Made by a program: the position numbers and the translations under genes | DNA from: an uncultured Actinomycetes bacterium | GTDB taxonomy: Bacteria; Actinomycetota; Acidimicrobiia; Acidimicrobiales; RAAP-2 | NCBI GenBank assembly: GCA_903900235.1 | Contig: CAIUMH010000137.1 | Location: forward strand, 1 to 39,673 | DNA: 39,673 nucleotides | Reading direction: 5' to 3' | Part shown: in pieces, positions 30,832 to 38,971 of the stretch | How the letters are laid out: every line of letters starts with the position of its first letter | Numbering within the stretch: the stretch's first letter is position 1 | Notes under the pieces: model-generated | What the model was told of the DNA's origin: nothing | Seen by the model: the letters and a program-made list of their open reading frames with translations, nothing else | The model's database searches: none

Positions 30832-32814
30832 GTGGCACCTGAGACAACCATGCGACGAGGGCGGGCAGTGCTGCTTTGCGCTGCCCTACTGGCACCGATC
30901 TTGGTCGCCATTGGCTCGACCGCCCCAGCGGCCAGCGCCGCCACCACCAACGTCTTTCCGGTCGTTCAGGCCACCGCCACCGACTCACCACCGAGCGCCT
31001 GGTCCACAACAATCCGCTCAGCCGGAATCGGCCTGCGCAAGATGGCTGGACCGCTGGCGGCGACGACCACCGCCTCGGGCCGCCCTGCGGTCTTTGGGCT
31101 CTCAAGCCAGTCGAAGATCCTCGCTCTCATCGGCGATGGCATCGGCGGCCGGGCGTGGAACACCTATCCCATCTCGACGATCACCGGGACCGGTGCGGTG
31201 AATCCGGGTGTTGCCCCCCTGCTCGAACCGAATGGGAACCTCGACGCCTTCGCTGTCACCACTGCCGGACACCTCATCCACCTGTGGCTCGATGCCGGCA
31301 CCTGGTCGGGGGCCGACCTGACCGTGGCTACGTCGAGCCCCAATGTGACTGGCGCACCCACCGCCGTTCTCTCTGAGGGCCATATCGTCGTCGTCACCCG
31401 TACCGTCGGTGGTCGGGTCCTCGAGACCATCGACGACCATCTCCATGGGGGCCGATTCTCGACGTACAACCTCACGGCCCTTGCCAGCGGCCCCAAGCTG
31501 TCCACCGACCTGACCGCCCTCGACAACCCGGACGGCCATGGCCTCCTCCATCTCTACGGACTTGACCGGTCGGGTCACCTGGTCGAGTACGTCGACGACG
31601 ATGCAGCCGGCCGCTACTGGAACGCCTATGACCTCACCGCCGCGGCCGGAGCGAGCACGAGCCTCAAGGGTGACCCCACCGCGGTGGTGTGGGGAGGCCG
31701 CACCCGGATCATCGCTCTGTCGAGCGATGCCCATGCCGTCATGTACTCGGCCAACTCGGCCAGTGGCACTCGCTCATGGACCACCAAGGACCTCTCGGCT
31801 CGCACCGCTGGAACCCCCACATTGCGCAGCGCCCCCGCTGCCGCCGTGGCTGGCTCGGCGTTGCTGGTGGCCGGAACCACGCCAACCAAGCATCTCGTGA
31901 GCCTCGTCATACCCGGGCCTCAAGCAGAGCCCCAGCCCCAGGACATCTCTCAGGTCGTCCCCGGCATCCCCACCTTCACCGGCCGGGCTTCGGTCCTCGT
32001 CCACAATGGCCGATCCAGCGTCTTTGCCAGTGCGCTGAGCCTGCCGGTGGCCGGCAGCGTCGGTGTCTATGCCTATCCGAGCCCGGGACGGGCCCTCAGC
32101 GACGGCTGGCCCATCATCGGAGTCACCGGGGCACTCGGCACCTGCTCGTCGCCCTGGACCGGCCTGGGCTTCACCCACCACAACTCCAATGATGAGCAGA
32201 CCGGCTTCGCCATCCAGAACTCGGGCCGCCAGGTCCCTTGGATGTCCTACTGGACAGTCAGCGGACCGACCAACCGAGCCTGTCGGGCTCGCAAGGACCA
32301 GAGCCCAGCCGCCTTCTATCGAGTGGCCCATGCTGGAGCCGTCTGGGTGGCCCAGCAGATCGACAGTTACGTCAACGACGGTCTCGGCCTCAAGCCCTCG
32401 GCCGTGATCCTCGACGATGAGGGCTACCCGGACCTCCACTCGGGCTTCGCAAACCCCAGGCCCGCCATGGCCCCCCAGTTCGCCGCCTATGTCCAGGGAT
32501 GGGTCGACGGCCTCGCCTCGGTCGATCCAAGCCTCTCGCCCGGGGTCTACGTACCCCAGTCGGAGTACCTCGCGTTCCACATGGCACAACTGCCCATCGC
32601 GACCTACATCGCCGTGGCCTGGGCCGGGAGTACACCGCCCCACCGGCTTCCCGGTGTCGACGGGGCGAACATCAAGGGATTCATTGCTTTCTTCGTCAAC
32701 TCGAATCCCACCCAGGAGTGCGCACTGGCCCACGGCGCCGCCGCCCTGCTGAGCTCGTGGGGTGCGCCGTGGAACACCCTGCAGTTCGATGCCGGCGTGG
32801 CCTGCCGTCCGTGA
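30832..32814 (+). CDS. Secreted protein with beta-propeller-like repeats and a C-terminal TIM-barrel glycoside-hydrolase-like domain
   Basis: 660 aa from a GTG at 30832 with AGGAT about 8 nt upstream; ATGs at 30790, 30820 and 30850 are alternatives, and all keep the Sec signal MRRGRAVLLCAALLAPILVAIGS...ASA. Repeats of about 50 residues (about 45-370) end in motifs such as FSTYNLTALASGP, YWNAYDLTAAAG and SWTTKDLSARTAG, matching those of the divergent CHAP protein. From about 400 a different domain begins, with GVYAYPSPG, YWTVSGPTNRAC and AVILDDEGYPD (Asp528, Asp529, Glu530), then GVYVPQSEY and TYIAVAWAG. This strand-helix order and acidic cluster resemble GH25/DUF1906-like TIM barrels acting on peptidoglycan or glycans. 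Four Cys could make two disulfides. Confidence 0.68.
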   Translation: MAPETTMRRGRAVLLCAALLAPILVAIGSTAPAASAATTNVFPVVQATATDSPPSAWSTTIRSAGIGLRKMAGPLAATTTASGRPAVFGLSSQSKILALIGDGIGGRAWNTYPISTITGTGAVNPGVAPLLEPNGNLDAFAVTTAGHLIHLWLDAGTWSGADLTVATSSPNVTGAPTAVLSEGHIVVVTRTVGGRVLETIDDHLHGGRFSTYNLTALASGPKLSTDLTALDNPDGHGLLHLYGLDRSGHLVEYVDDDAAGRYWNAYDLTAAAGASTSLKGDPTAVVWGGRTRIIALSSDAHAVMYSANSASGTRSWTTKDLSARTAGTPTLRSAPAAAVAGSALLVAGTTPTKHLVSLVIPGPQAEPQPQDISQVVPGIPTFTGRASVLVHNGRSSVFASALSLPVAGSVGVYAYPSPGRALSDGWPIIGVTGALGTCSSPWTGLGFTHHNSNDEQTGFAIQNSGRQVPWMSYWTVSGPTNRACRARKDQSPAAFYRVAHAGAVWVAQQIDSYVNDGLGLKPSAVILDDEGYPDLHSGFANPRPAMAPQFAAYVQGWVDGLASVDPSLSPGVYVPQSEYLAFHMAQLPIATYIAVAWAGSTPPHRLPGVDGANIKGFIAFFVNSNPTQECALAHGAAALLSSWGAPWNTLQFDAGVACRP

Positions 32815-32849
32815 GTCCTTCGGACGACGACGGCAGTAGCGTTGAGAAG

Positions 32850-33173
32850 ATGGCGGACGAGACCAGCAACGATGACAAGCGCTCGAACGGTGACCTCCGT
32901 GGCCTCCTGCGCCAGCTGGTCACTCCGGTGATCGAGCAGGTCGAGACCCGGGTCTCCACACAGATCGACGCCGAGGTCGCCGAGCGGATCGATGAGCTTC
33001 TCCGCACTCGGATGGCCACCATCGATCACGCCATCGGTGGCCTTGACCGCCACCTCTCCGAGCTCACCGCCCGGCTCGATCGACTCGAACATCACCTCGG
33101 TTCAGCCCTTGAGGATCCCTCTGCGATCGAGTCAGCCTCCTCGACATCAGCGTCGGGGGACGACTCGGACTGA
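32850..33173 (+). CDS. Small acidic coiled-coil protein of unknown function
   Basis: 107 aa from the ATG at 32850; a GTG at 32811, overlapping the preceding stop (GTGA), is an in-frame alternative adding 13 residues. The central part (about 15-85, LLRQLVTPVIEQVETRVSTQIDAEVAERIDELL...LDRHLSELTARLDRLEHHLGSAL) is strongly heptad-patterned, so a coiled coil is likely. The ends are Ser/Asp-rich and disordered-looking. No signal peptide or family is recognised. The stop directly abuts the stop of the convergent helicase gene. Confidence 0.65.
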   Translation: MADETSNDDKRSNGDLRGLLRQLVTPVIEQVETRVSTQIDAEVAERIDELLRTRMATIDHAIGGLDRHLSELTARLDRLEHHLGSALEDPSAIESASSTSASGDDSD

Positions 33174-36100
33174 TTAGCCGGCGTCGAGGATGGCGCCGTC
33201 GACCACCCGGATCGACCGGCGACGTAGGGCCGGGATCCGAGGACCCGGCACCAAGATCCCGCTCAGGTTCAACGGATCGGTGGCCGCCAATGTGACCGGA
33301 GCGAGGTCGTCTCTCCGACCGACCTGCTCGAGCAGCTCCATGGCCCGAGGGAGGGCGAATTGCTCACCCGAGAGCCCCGCCACGAAGCGACCACCGAGTA
33401 CCTCTCCACGCGCTTCGAGTCGCCGCAGGGCAGCCGATACCTCCCGCCAGGGAACTCGCAGCGACTCGCGCCCGGTGAGCTCCCAGACGAGGATGCCCCA
33501 TCGGTCGAGCAGCCGTCGAGCCACCGCCTCGGCGAGCTCCTCGGTTGCCACCCGATCGAGTGAGGGCTGCTCGCCTGGGGCGAACAGAGCCCAGCGGCCT
33601 TCGCTGCCGCCGGTCCCCGCCGGGGTGCGCCGGGCATAGCGGGACGACGAGCGCCCAGCCCGTTGGCGGCGGGCAAAGCGCTCCGACGGCGAGAGCAGCG
33701 CCCGCAGCGCCCCGAAGCCGTCCGCCGTCACGAGTCCTCGGGCTACGAGGTCGAGCAAGCCCTCGTCAACCTCGCTGGGCAGGCGTCCCGTGAGGCCCGG
33801 CAAGTCGGCGCGAAAGCAGGCGCCACGATCGACGAGCACCTCGTGCAGCTCGGCGGCCGCCCCGAGATCGGGGACCGCCGGGCGCTCACCCCGGCGCACG
33901 GCGTCAATCCAGAGCTCGAGGTCGTGGCGCGGCAGCAGCGCCATGGGAGTGGTGCGCGATGGTCGAGACCGGATCGGTGCGGTCGCATCGCCCTCAAGGT
34001 GTCGGGGAGTCAGGCGACCCCAGGTGACCTCGCCCGCCAGGCACAGCTCATCAAGCCATCGAGGGTCGTAGCTGGTCAACCGAGCCGGGAGCACCGTCCG
34101 CTCCCACTCTCCGGCGGGCAGTTCCAAACCCCCGAGCTGCTCGATGATGGCCCGCACCCCGTCACGCCCCTCGAGCTTCGATCCGGCAGCGACGTGGCCA
34201 TGGTGGGTGAGGAACGAGAGGTAGGTGGCGATGGGCACCGCCTCGATACGACGTCGGCGGCTAGCCCGGGTAGCGGCATGGAGCCGGGCGAGCAGGTGCC
34301 GAGCGCACCAGCGGCCGTCAGGAAGCTCGAAGGCCACGCCAGTGGCCTCGAGGCGACGGATCGCCGTAGCGGCTCGGAGGTCGCCCAGCGGTGCCCCGAG
34401 GAGCATCCCCGAGGCCAGTGGAGCATCAGCAATCAGCTCGGCCAGCGACACCGGACCCGCCGCCATCAGGTGGGTACCCAGGCAGTCGGCCGCTGCCTCA
34501 TCATCAAGGGAAATCCCCTCGGCCTCGGTTCGGCGCTCCGTCGGGGACCAGCACCCATCCACCTCGACCAGGCGACCGTCGCCTCGAAGCTGCTCGGCCA
34601 ATGGCGCCCATGCGGCCACGGGTCGCATCATGACTGCGTCGAGGAGCAGTTCATGGAGCTCGTCAGCCGATCGCACCCGAGGCGCCACCGTGGCCAGCAC
34701 GGCATCGACGGCATCCGGGTCGAGTACCGCGGAGCGATCGGGGGCATGACGGAAGCTCTCGGTACCTCGGCGCTGGGGCACGGCCCGACTGCGCCGCTCC
34801 TCGAGCGGAGCGTCATCGAGGAAGGTGAAGGGTCGGCCGTTGAGTAGGCCGAGGGCCAGTGGCGACGGCTCGGCCGACTCCACACACACCACTTCCACCG
34901 CACCGCTGGCGATCCGCTCAAGCAGCTCGGTCACGCCGATCAGGTCGAGGGGCTCGAACATCACGTCGGCCAGCGTTTGGCGCACCAGGACATGGTCGGG
35001 CACCGGGATGGGACCGGCGGCTGCGTTCTCCTGGCAGGCGGCCAGTGATGGCCAGGCCGCAGCCAGCAAGTCATCGGCCTCCATCCGTTGGAGGTGGATG
35101 GGTCGGCGCTTGCCACCCATCGAGCGCGAGATGATGAGCGCTCGGCCGAGATTCCAGCGCCACCTCGACGCCAGCATGGGATGAGGCAGCACCGCTTGGG
35201 TGAGGACGTCCGCCACCGTCGCCGCCGAGACCATGGACGCCACATCGGTCAGCGGAAAGCTGTGGTGAGGCCCCAAGGCGATGGTCACCGAGTCATCGTC
35301 CGCGGCTGCCTGGAGCTCAAAGTCGAAGGCCACGCAGAATCGTTTACGCAGAGCGAGGCCCAGCGCCCGGTTGATCCGGCCACCGAAGGGTGAGTGCACG
35401 ACCAGCTGAGTCGACTCGACGTCGTCGAAGAACCGCTCAACCACGATTCGGTCCGTCGTCGGCAGGCAGCCGAGAGCCTGGCGGGCCATGGCGAGATAGG
35501 TAGTGATCTGAACGGCCGCTTCCTCGCCCACGCCCGCAATGGTCAGCAGGACGGCCTTCGCCGCCACCTCGCCACCGGAGAGGAGCGCCACCTCGACGTC
35601 GGCCCGCAGGCGACCAACGGCCTCGGAGAGCTCCTTGGTCCGAGCCGGAGCCTCCCCGATCCAGAACGGGATGGTCGGAGGAGCCCCACCAGCATCGATC
35701 ACCCGGACGGTGCCGGTCTCGACCTTGGTCACACGCCACGAGTGCGTGCCAAGGAGGAAGACATCCCCGGCCGTCGACTCGATCGCGAAGTCCTCGTTCA
35801 CCGCGCCCAGGGTCACGCCGTCGGGATCGAGGACCACCCGATAGTCCCCGGTCTCCGGGATCGCTCCACCACCAGTGAGTGCGGCCAGGCGAGCGCTTGG
35901 TCGAGCGCGGATCCGACCATTGACCGCATCGAGGTGGAGGTGTGCCCCACGCCGGCCGCGGCCGGTCATGATCCCTCGGGAAGCCAGCTCGATGATCTCG
36001 TCGAAGGCATCCACGCTCAGTTCGGCAAAGGGTGCCGAACTCGTGAGCATCTCTCGGAGCTCATCGAGGCCCATCTCCTCACGGGCCGAGACTTCGGCCA

Positions 36101-37397
36101 CCATCTGCTGGATGGCGATGTCGATTGGGGCCACCGGGGGCTCGAGCACGTCGAGCTCACCAGCCTGCACGGCGGCGAGGAGGGCCGCGCACTCCACCGC
36201 CTCGTCTCGGGTCATTGGATAGAGGCGACCGGTCGGGATCCCTCCGACCGAGTGGTTGGCGCGGCCGACGCGCTGGAGGAACGTGGCGATGGCCCTCGGA
36301 GAGCCAAGCTGGCAGACCATCTCGACCGGGCCGATGTCGATGCCCAGCTCGAGCGAGGCCGTGGCCACGAGGGCTCGCAGATCGCCCGCCCGCAGACGCG
36401 ACTCGACCCGTCGGCGCCGTTCGGCCGAGAGGCTGCCGTGATGAGAGGCGACCACGAGAGCGGCATCGTCGAGGCCGTAGTCCGGACCGCTTAGGCGCTC
36501 GGCCAGCAGGTGAGCCACCCGCTCGGCGAGGCGGCGGGTATTGACGAAGATCAGCGTCGTGCGGTGAGCGAGGACGTGGACGGCGATCTTGTCGAGCACC
36601 TGGTCCATCTGCCGGTGGCTGGCCGCGCTCTCGAGCTCGTCGTCGGGTAGCTCGAGGGCGATGTTGAAGACTCGACGCTTGACCGTGTCGATGATGGCCG
36701 GTGCCGGACGTCCCGGAGCGGTGCCGCCGAGGAGGCGACCCACCACCTCCAACGGGCGCTGCGTGGCCGAGAGGCCAATGCGCTGGAGACGCCCGCCGTG
36801 CTCGACCACCAGTCGGTCGAGACGCTCGAGGCTGACGGCGAGATGCGACCCGCGCTTGTCCCGAGCCAGAGCGTGGATCTCGTCCACGATCACCGTGCGC
36901 ACCGTGGCCAGGCTGGCTCGGCCCGATGCGGAGGTCAGCAGGACGAAGAGCGACTCCGGTGTCGTGCACAAGATTCGCGGTGGGCGTCGCCGCATGGCTG
37001 CCCGCTCTGACGAACTGGTGTCACCCGTGCGAACGGCGGTCGTAATCGGAGGCGGCACGGCACCCATGGCAGCCGCCACCTCAGCGATCTCGGCCAGCGG
37101 GGCGTCGAGGTTCTCGGCTACGTCCGTTGCCAGCGCCCGCAGGGGGGAGAGGTAGAGCACGTCGATGCCCGTCGGGTCCGGCTCGCCCTCGTCGGCGTCT
37201 CGGTAGGCGGCGTCGATGGCCACGAGGAACCCCGTGAGGGTCTTTCCGGAGCCGGTGGGCGCGGCAACGAGGACGTCGGCGCCGCTGCGGATCGCCGGCC
37301 AGGCCTCACGCTGGGGTTCGGTCGGGCCCTCGGGGAACCGGTTGGTGAACCATGCAGCAACAGCCGGATGGAACCCGTCGAGCACCGTGCCGGTCAT
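33174..37397 (-). CDS. lhr: Lhr-type ATP-dependent helicase
   Basis: 1407 aa from the ATG at 37397. The helicase core has Walker A APTGSGKT (46-53), LSPLRALATD, TTPESL, the DEIH box (VDEIHALARDKRG), SATQRP and motif VI QRVGRANH. Downstream are the Lhr-core elements GTHSWRVTKVETG and LVVHSPFGGRINRALGLALR, and then the large C-terminal region (WH/beta-barrel/HTH_42-like, MLLPRHDLELW and ERFARRQRAGRSS). Lhr moves along single-stranded DNA and unwinds RNA:DNA hybrids; it has roles in repair in mycobacteria. The length is slightly below the mycobacterial protein of about 1500 residues. Upstream lie a palindrome and a short membrane protein gene in the same direction. Confidence 0.95.
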   Translation of the reverse strand: MTGTVLDGFHPAVAAWFTNRFPEGPTEPQREAWPAIRSGADVLVAAPTGSGKTLTGFLVAIDAAYRDADEGEPDPTGIDVLYLSPLRALATDVAENLDAPLAEIAEVAAAMGAVPPPITTAVRTGDTSSSERAAMRRRPPRILCTTPESLFVLLTSASGRASLATVRTVIVDEIHALARDKRGSHLAVSLERLDRLVVEHGGRLQRIGLSATQRPLEVVGRLLGGTAPGRPAPAIIDTVKRRVFNIALELPDDELESAASHRQMDQVLDKIAVHVLAHRTTLIFVNTRRLAERVAHLLAERLSGPDYGLDDAALVVASHHGSLSAERRRRVESRLRAGDLRALVATASLELGIDIGPVEMVCQLGSPRAIATFLQRVGRANHSVGGIPTGRLYPMTRDEAVECAALLAAVQAGELDVLEPPVAPIDIAIQQMVAEVSAREEMGLDELREMLTSSAPFAELSVDAFDEIIELASRGIMTGRGRRGAHLHLDAVNGRIRARPSARLAALTGGGAIPETGDYRVVLDPDGVTLGAVNEDFAIESTAGDVFLLGTHSWRVTKVETGTVRVIDAGGAPPTIPFWIGEAPARTKELSEAVGRLRADVEVALLSGGEVAAKAVLLTIAGVGEEAAVQITTYLAMARQALGCLPTTDRIVVERFFDDVESTQLVVHSPFGGRINRALGLALRKRFCVAFDFELQAAADDDSVTIALGPHHSFPLTDVASMVSAATVADVLTQAVLPHPMLASRWRWNLGRALIISRSMGGKRRPIHLQRMEADDLLAAAWPSLAACQENAAAGPIPVPDHVLVRQTLADVMFEPLDLIGVTELLERIASGAVEVVCVESAEPSPLALGLLNGRPFTFLDDAPLEERRSRAVPQRRGTESFRHAPDRSAVLDPDAVDAVLATVAPRVRSADELHELLLDAVMMRPVAAWAPLAEQLRGDGRLVEVDGCWSPTERRTEAEGISLDDEAAADCLGTHLMAAGPVSLAELIADAPLASGMLLGAPLGDLRAATAIRRLEATGVAFELPDGRWCARHLLARLHAATRASRRRRIEAVPIATYLSFLTHHGHVAAGSKLEGRDGVRAIIEQLGGLELPAGEWERTVLPARLTSYDPRWLDELCLAGEVTWGRLTPRHLEGDATAPIRSRPSRTTPMALLPRHDLELWIDAVRRGERPAVPDLGAAAELHEVLVDRGACFRADLPGLTGRLPSEVDEGLLDLVARGLVTADGFGALRALLSPSERFARRQRAGRSSSRYARRTPAGTGGSEGRWALFAPGEQPSLDRVATEELAEAVARRLLDRWGILVWELTGRESLRVPWREVSAALRRLEARGEVLGGRFVAGLSGEQFALPRAMELLEQVGRRDDLAPVTLAATDPLNLSGILVPGPRIPALRRRSIRVVDGAILDAG

Positions 37398-37429
37398 CGT
37401 CGGCAGGGGGCTGAGCAGGGACGGCTGGC

Positions 37430-37479
37430 GCGCGTGCACGCGCCGAGTTGAGCACGCGGTCGTGACACCGGTCGTGTCA
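37430..37479. promoter_or_regulatory. Operator-like inverted repeats upstream of the helicase
   Basis: Two symmetrical elements lie in the short gap before lhr. One is a perfect 14-bp palindrome, GCGCGTGCACGCGC (37430-37443). The other is TGACAC-cggtc-GTGTCA (37463-37479), which covers the stop codon of the small membrane protein gene and is also part of a direct repeat GGTCGTGACA/GGTCGTGTCA (37458 and 37470). Either may bind a regulator of lhr. Confidence 0.4.
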
Positions 37480-37641
37480 TGGCGTCTCTGACTCGTCTCG
37501 GCCCTCCAGCCAGACCTCGCGTCCAGCCTTGTCCCGACGGATCGCCCAGACGGCGATGAACACGATGAGACCAAGGAAGGCCACCACGAAGAGACCGAAG
37601 ACCACCAAGAACGCAACGTTTGCAGCGAGGAGCGGAGCCAT
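37477..37641 (-). CDS. 54-residue single-pass membrane protein
   Basis: ATG at 37641, stop at 37477; 54 aa, too short for routine gene calling. MAPLLAANVAFLVVFGLFVV begins a long hydrophobic helix (about 3-33) that ends in the positive cluster AIRRDKAGREVW, so the C-terminus is likely cytoplasmic, with an acidic end EGRDESETP. A TAGGCT box ends 6 nt upstream of the ATG, as in other leaderless genes of this window, which supports a real gene. It lies 79 nt before lhr on the same strand. No function is recognised. Confidence 0.62.
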   Translation of the reverse strand: MAPLLAANVAFLVVFGLFVVAFLGLIVFIAVWAIRRDKAGREVWLEGRDESETP

Positions 37642-37647
37642 GCCTCG

Positions 37648-37653
37648 AGCCTA
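37648..37653 (-). promoter_or_regulatory. Leaderless -10 box (TAGGCT) of the 54-residue protein
   Basis: Minus-strand TAGGCT (37653 to 37648) ends 6 nt before the ATG at 37641. The -35 region has no good match. Confidence 0.4.
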
Positions 37654-37748
37654 CGCGGAGCGGTCCGACCTAGCTCCCGACCCGGACACCACTCAGAGCG
37701 AACGGGACCATCAGGTCGGCTCCGCTCCGTAATATAGTGAAAACAATA

Positions 37749-37757
37749 TGTTATGAT
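37749..37757 (+). promoter_or_regulatory. Extended -10 promoter of the XRE gene in an AT-rich patch
   Basis: TGT-TATGAT is an extended -10 ending 6 nt before the ATG at 37764, again a leaderless arrangement. It lies in an AT-rich patch (37731-37757), unusual for this DNA, that contains AACA-ata-TGTT (37742-37752), a possible autoregulatory operator for the HTH protein. Confidence 0.55.
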
Positions 37758-37763
37758 TGCGTC

Positions 37764-38135
37764 ATGTACGGCGCCTTCCTCCGCTCAGTGCGCGAATCAC
37801 GCGACATGACCCAGCTCGAGGTCGGAGCCATCACCGGGATCGCTCAGGCCAATATCTCTGCCTACGAGAACGACCGGCAGACGCCCAGCATCGACATCGT
37901 CAACAGGATCGTGACCGGGTGCGGCTATGCCCTCAAGGCCGTGGCCGGTCCGACGTCGATCGATCTCCCGCTGGCCCGAGGCGGCTGGACGCCGCTTGAG
38001 TGGCTCCCTGAACGGCTCCCCTCTGACCCCGAGGAGACTGGGGTCCGGCCAGACAGCATCATGCCGATGTCCGAACGGGTGGCGGCCATCCGAGAGATTC
38101 TTGACTTCCCAGTCCTGCACGACGCCACGCCATGA
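37764..38135 (+). CDS. XRE-family HTH protein, probable antitoxin/autoregulator
   Basis: 123 aa from the ATG at 37764; the nine codons upstream are excluded because they overlap the extended -10 box. Residues 2-62 form a classical Cro/C1-type helix-turn-helix (FLRSVRESRDMTQLEVGAITGIAQANISAYENDRQTPSIDIVNRIVTGCGYALKA). The remainder (TPLEWLPERLPSDPEE...SERVAAIREILDF) is short and unlike known domains; it may contact the partner. Its stop overlaps the ATG of the nucleotidyltransferase gene (ATGA). This order, a small XRE protein then a MNT-type nucleotidyltransferase, is common in actinobacterial toxin-antitoxin-like pairs. Confidence 0.85.
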   Translation: MYGAFLRSVRESRDMTQLEVGAITGIAQANISAYENDRQTPSIDIVNRIVTGCGYALKAVAGPTSIDLPLARGGWTPLEWLPERLPSDPEETGVRPDSIMPMSERVAAIREILDFPVLHDATP

Positions 38136-38971
38136 CCGCCGCCGACGTCGCCGGCGAGGTCCACGACCAGCTGGTCGACGCCAAGATCGACCATTGCTTC
38201 GGAGGTGGCCTCGCCCTCAACTACTACGCGCCACCCCGACTGACCACGGACGTCGACGTCAATGTGGCCGTCCCGGTGGTCCGTTCGACTGAGGTCATCG
38301 ACCTCTTCGCTGGCCGAGGCTTCGATGACGTCGAGCCTCAAGGGGCAGCGCGTGCACCGGTGGCCGGGATCCGCATGACCCGAGGACGCGACGTCATTGA
38401 CCTCTTCCTGGCATTCGACGACTACCACCAGCGTGTCGTCGAGCGGGCAGTCACCTTTCCGTTCTCCACCGGCGACCGAATCATCGACCTCCCCTTCCTC
38501 TCGGCCGACGACCTCGTCGTCATGAAGCTCTCCTTCAATCGACCAAAGGACTGGGTCGACATCGAGTCCATGCTTGAGGCCGGCACGCCCATCGACGCGC
38601 AGTACGTCGACTCCGAACTGCTGGCGTTCCGGGGACCAACCATGCATCCCCGCCTCGCCGTCTTCCGCCAGCGGGCGGAGCTTGTCGCCGATCGACGACG
38701 GCGACAAGAGACCCCACCGTCGACCTTGCGCGACCAGAGAAGCGCGAACGTCGCACGTCCCCGGCCTTGGTCGAGCGACGGTCACGTCCGGCGGCAGGGA
38801 GCGGTAGCCGTCGACGATGTCTGGGTGACCTCTCGACAGGGATTCCGATCCCACCAGATTGCATACGAGACCGAAGCAGCGATCATCGCGCGATGTGGCC
38901 AGCAGCTCGCCACCCGACACGCAGTGCGATCAGCCGATCCAACTGGTGCACTGTGTCCGCGGTGCACGTGA
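38132..38971 (+). CDS. MNT-type nucleotidyltransferase (AbiEii/DUF6036-like), probable toxin, with unusual C-terminal tail
   Basis: 279 aa. The nucleotidyltransferase core is FGGGLALNYY (Gly24-26) followed by RLTTDVDVNV with Asp40 and Asp42, a third acidic Asp90 in RDVIDLFL, and the family element ADDLVVMKLSFNRPKDWVDIESML (Lys132, RPKD 137-140, Asp143). This is complete, so an active enzyme is plausible. Related enzymes (AbiEii, MenT) add nucleotides to tRNA or other targets and are neutralised by the upstream partner. The core normally ends near residue 190. The last 90 residues are Arg/Ser/Pro-rich, match nothing I know, and end GALCPRCT; they may be read-through or a decayed fusion. Confidence 0.78.
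   Translation: MTAADVAGEVHDQLVDAKIDHCFGGGLALNYYAPPRLTTDVDVNVAVPVVRSTEVIDLFAGRGFDDVEPQGAARAPVAGIRMTRGRDVIDLFLAFDDYHQRVVERAVTFPFSTGDRIIDLPFLSADDLVVMKLSFNRPKDWVDIESMLEAGTPIDAQYVDSELLAFRGPTMHPRLAVFRQRAELVADRRRRQETPPSTLRDQRSANVARPRPWSSDGHVRRQGAVAVDDVWVTSRQGFRSHQIAYETEAAIIARCGQQLATRHAVRSADPTGALCPRCT

Noticed and set aside
37398-37616. Extended N-terminus for Lhr starting at 37616
   Set aside because: The extra residues are Ser/Arg/Trp-rich, run antisense-like through the small membrane protein gene in another frame, and lack helicase homology.
37925-38920. 331-codon minus-strand frame opposite the XRE and nucleotidyltransferase genes
   Set aside because: The plus-strand genes have clear motifs; the opposite frame has none and no promoter or ribosome site.
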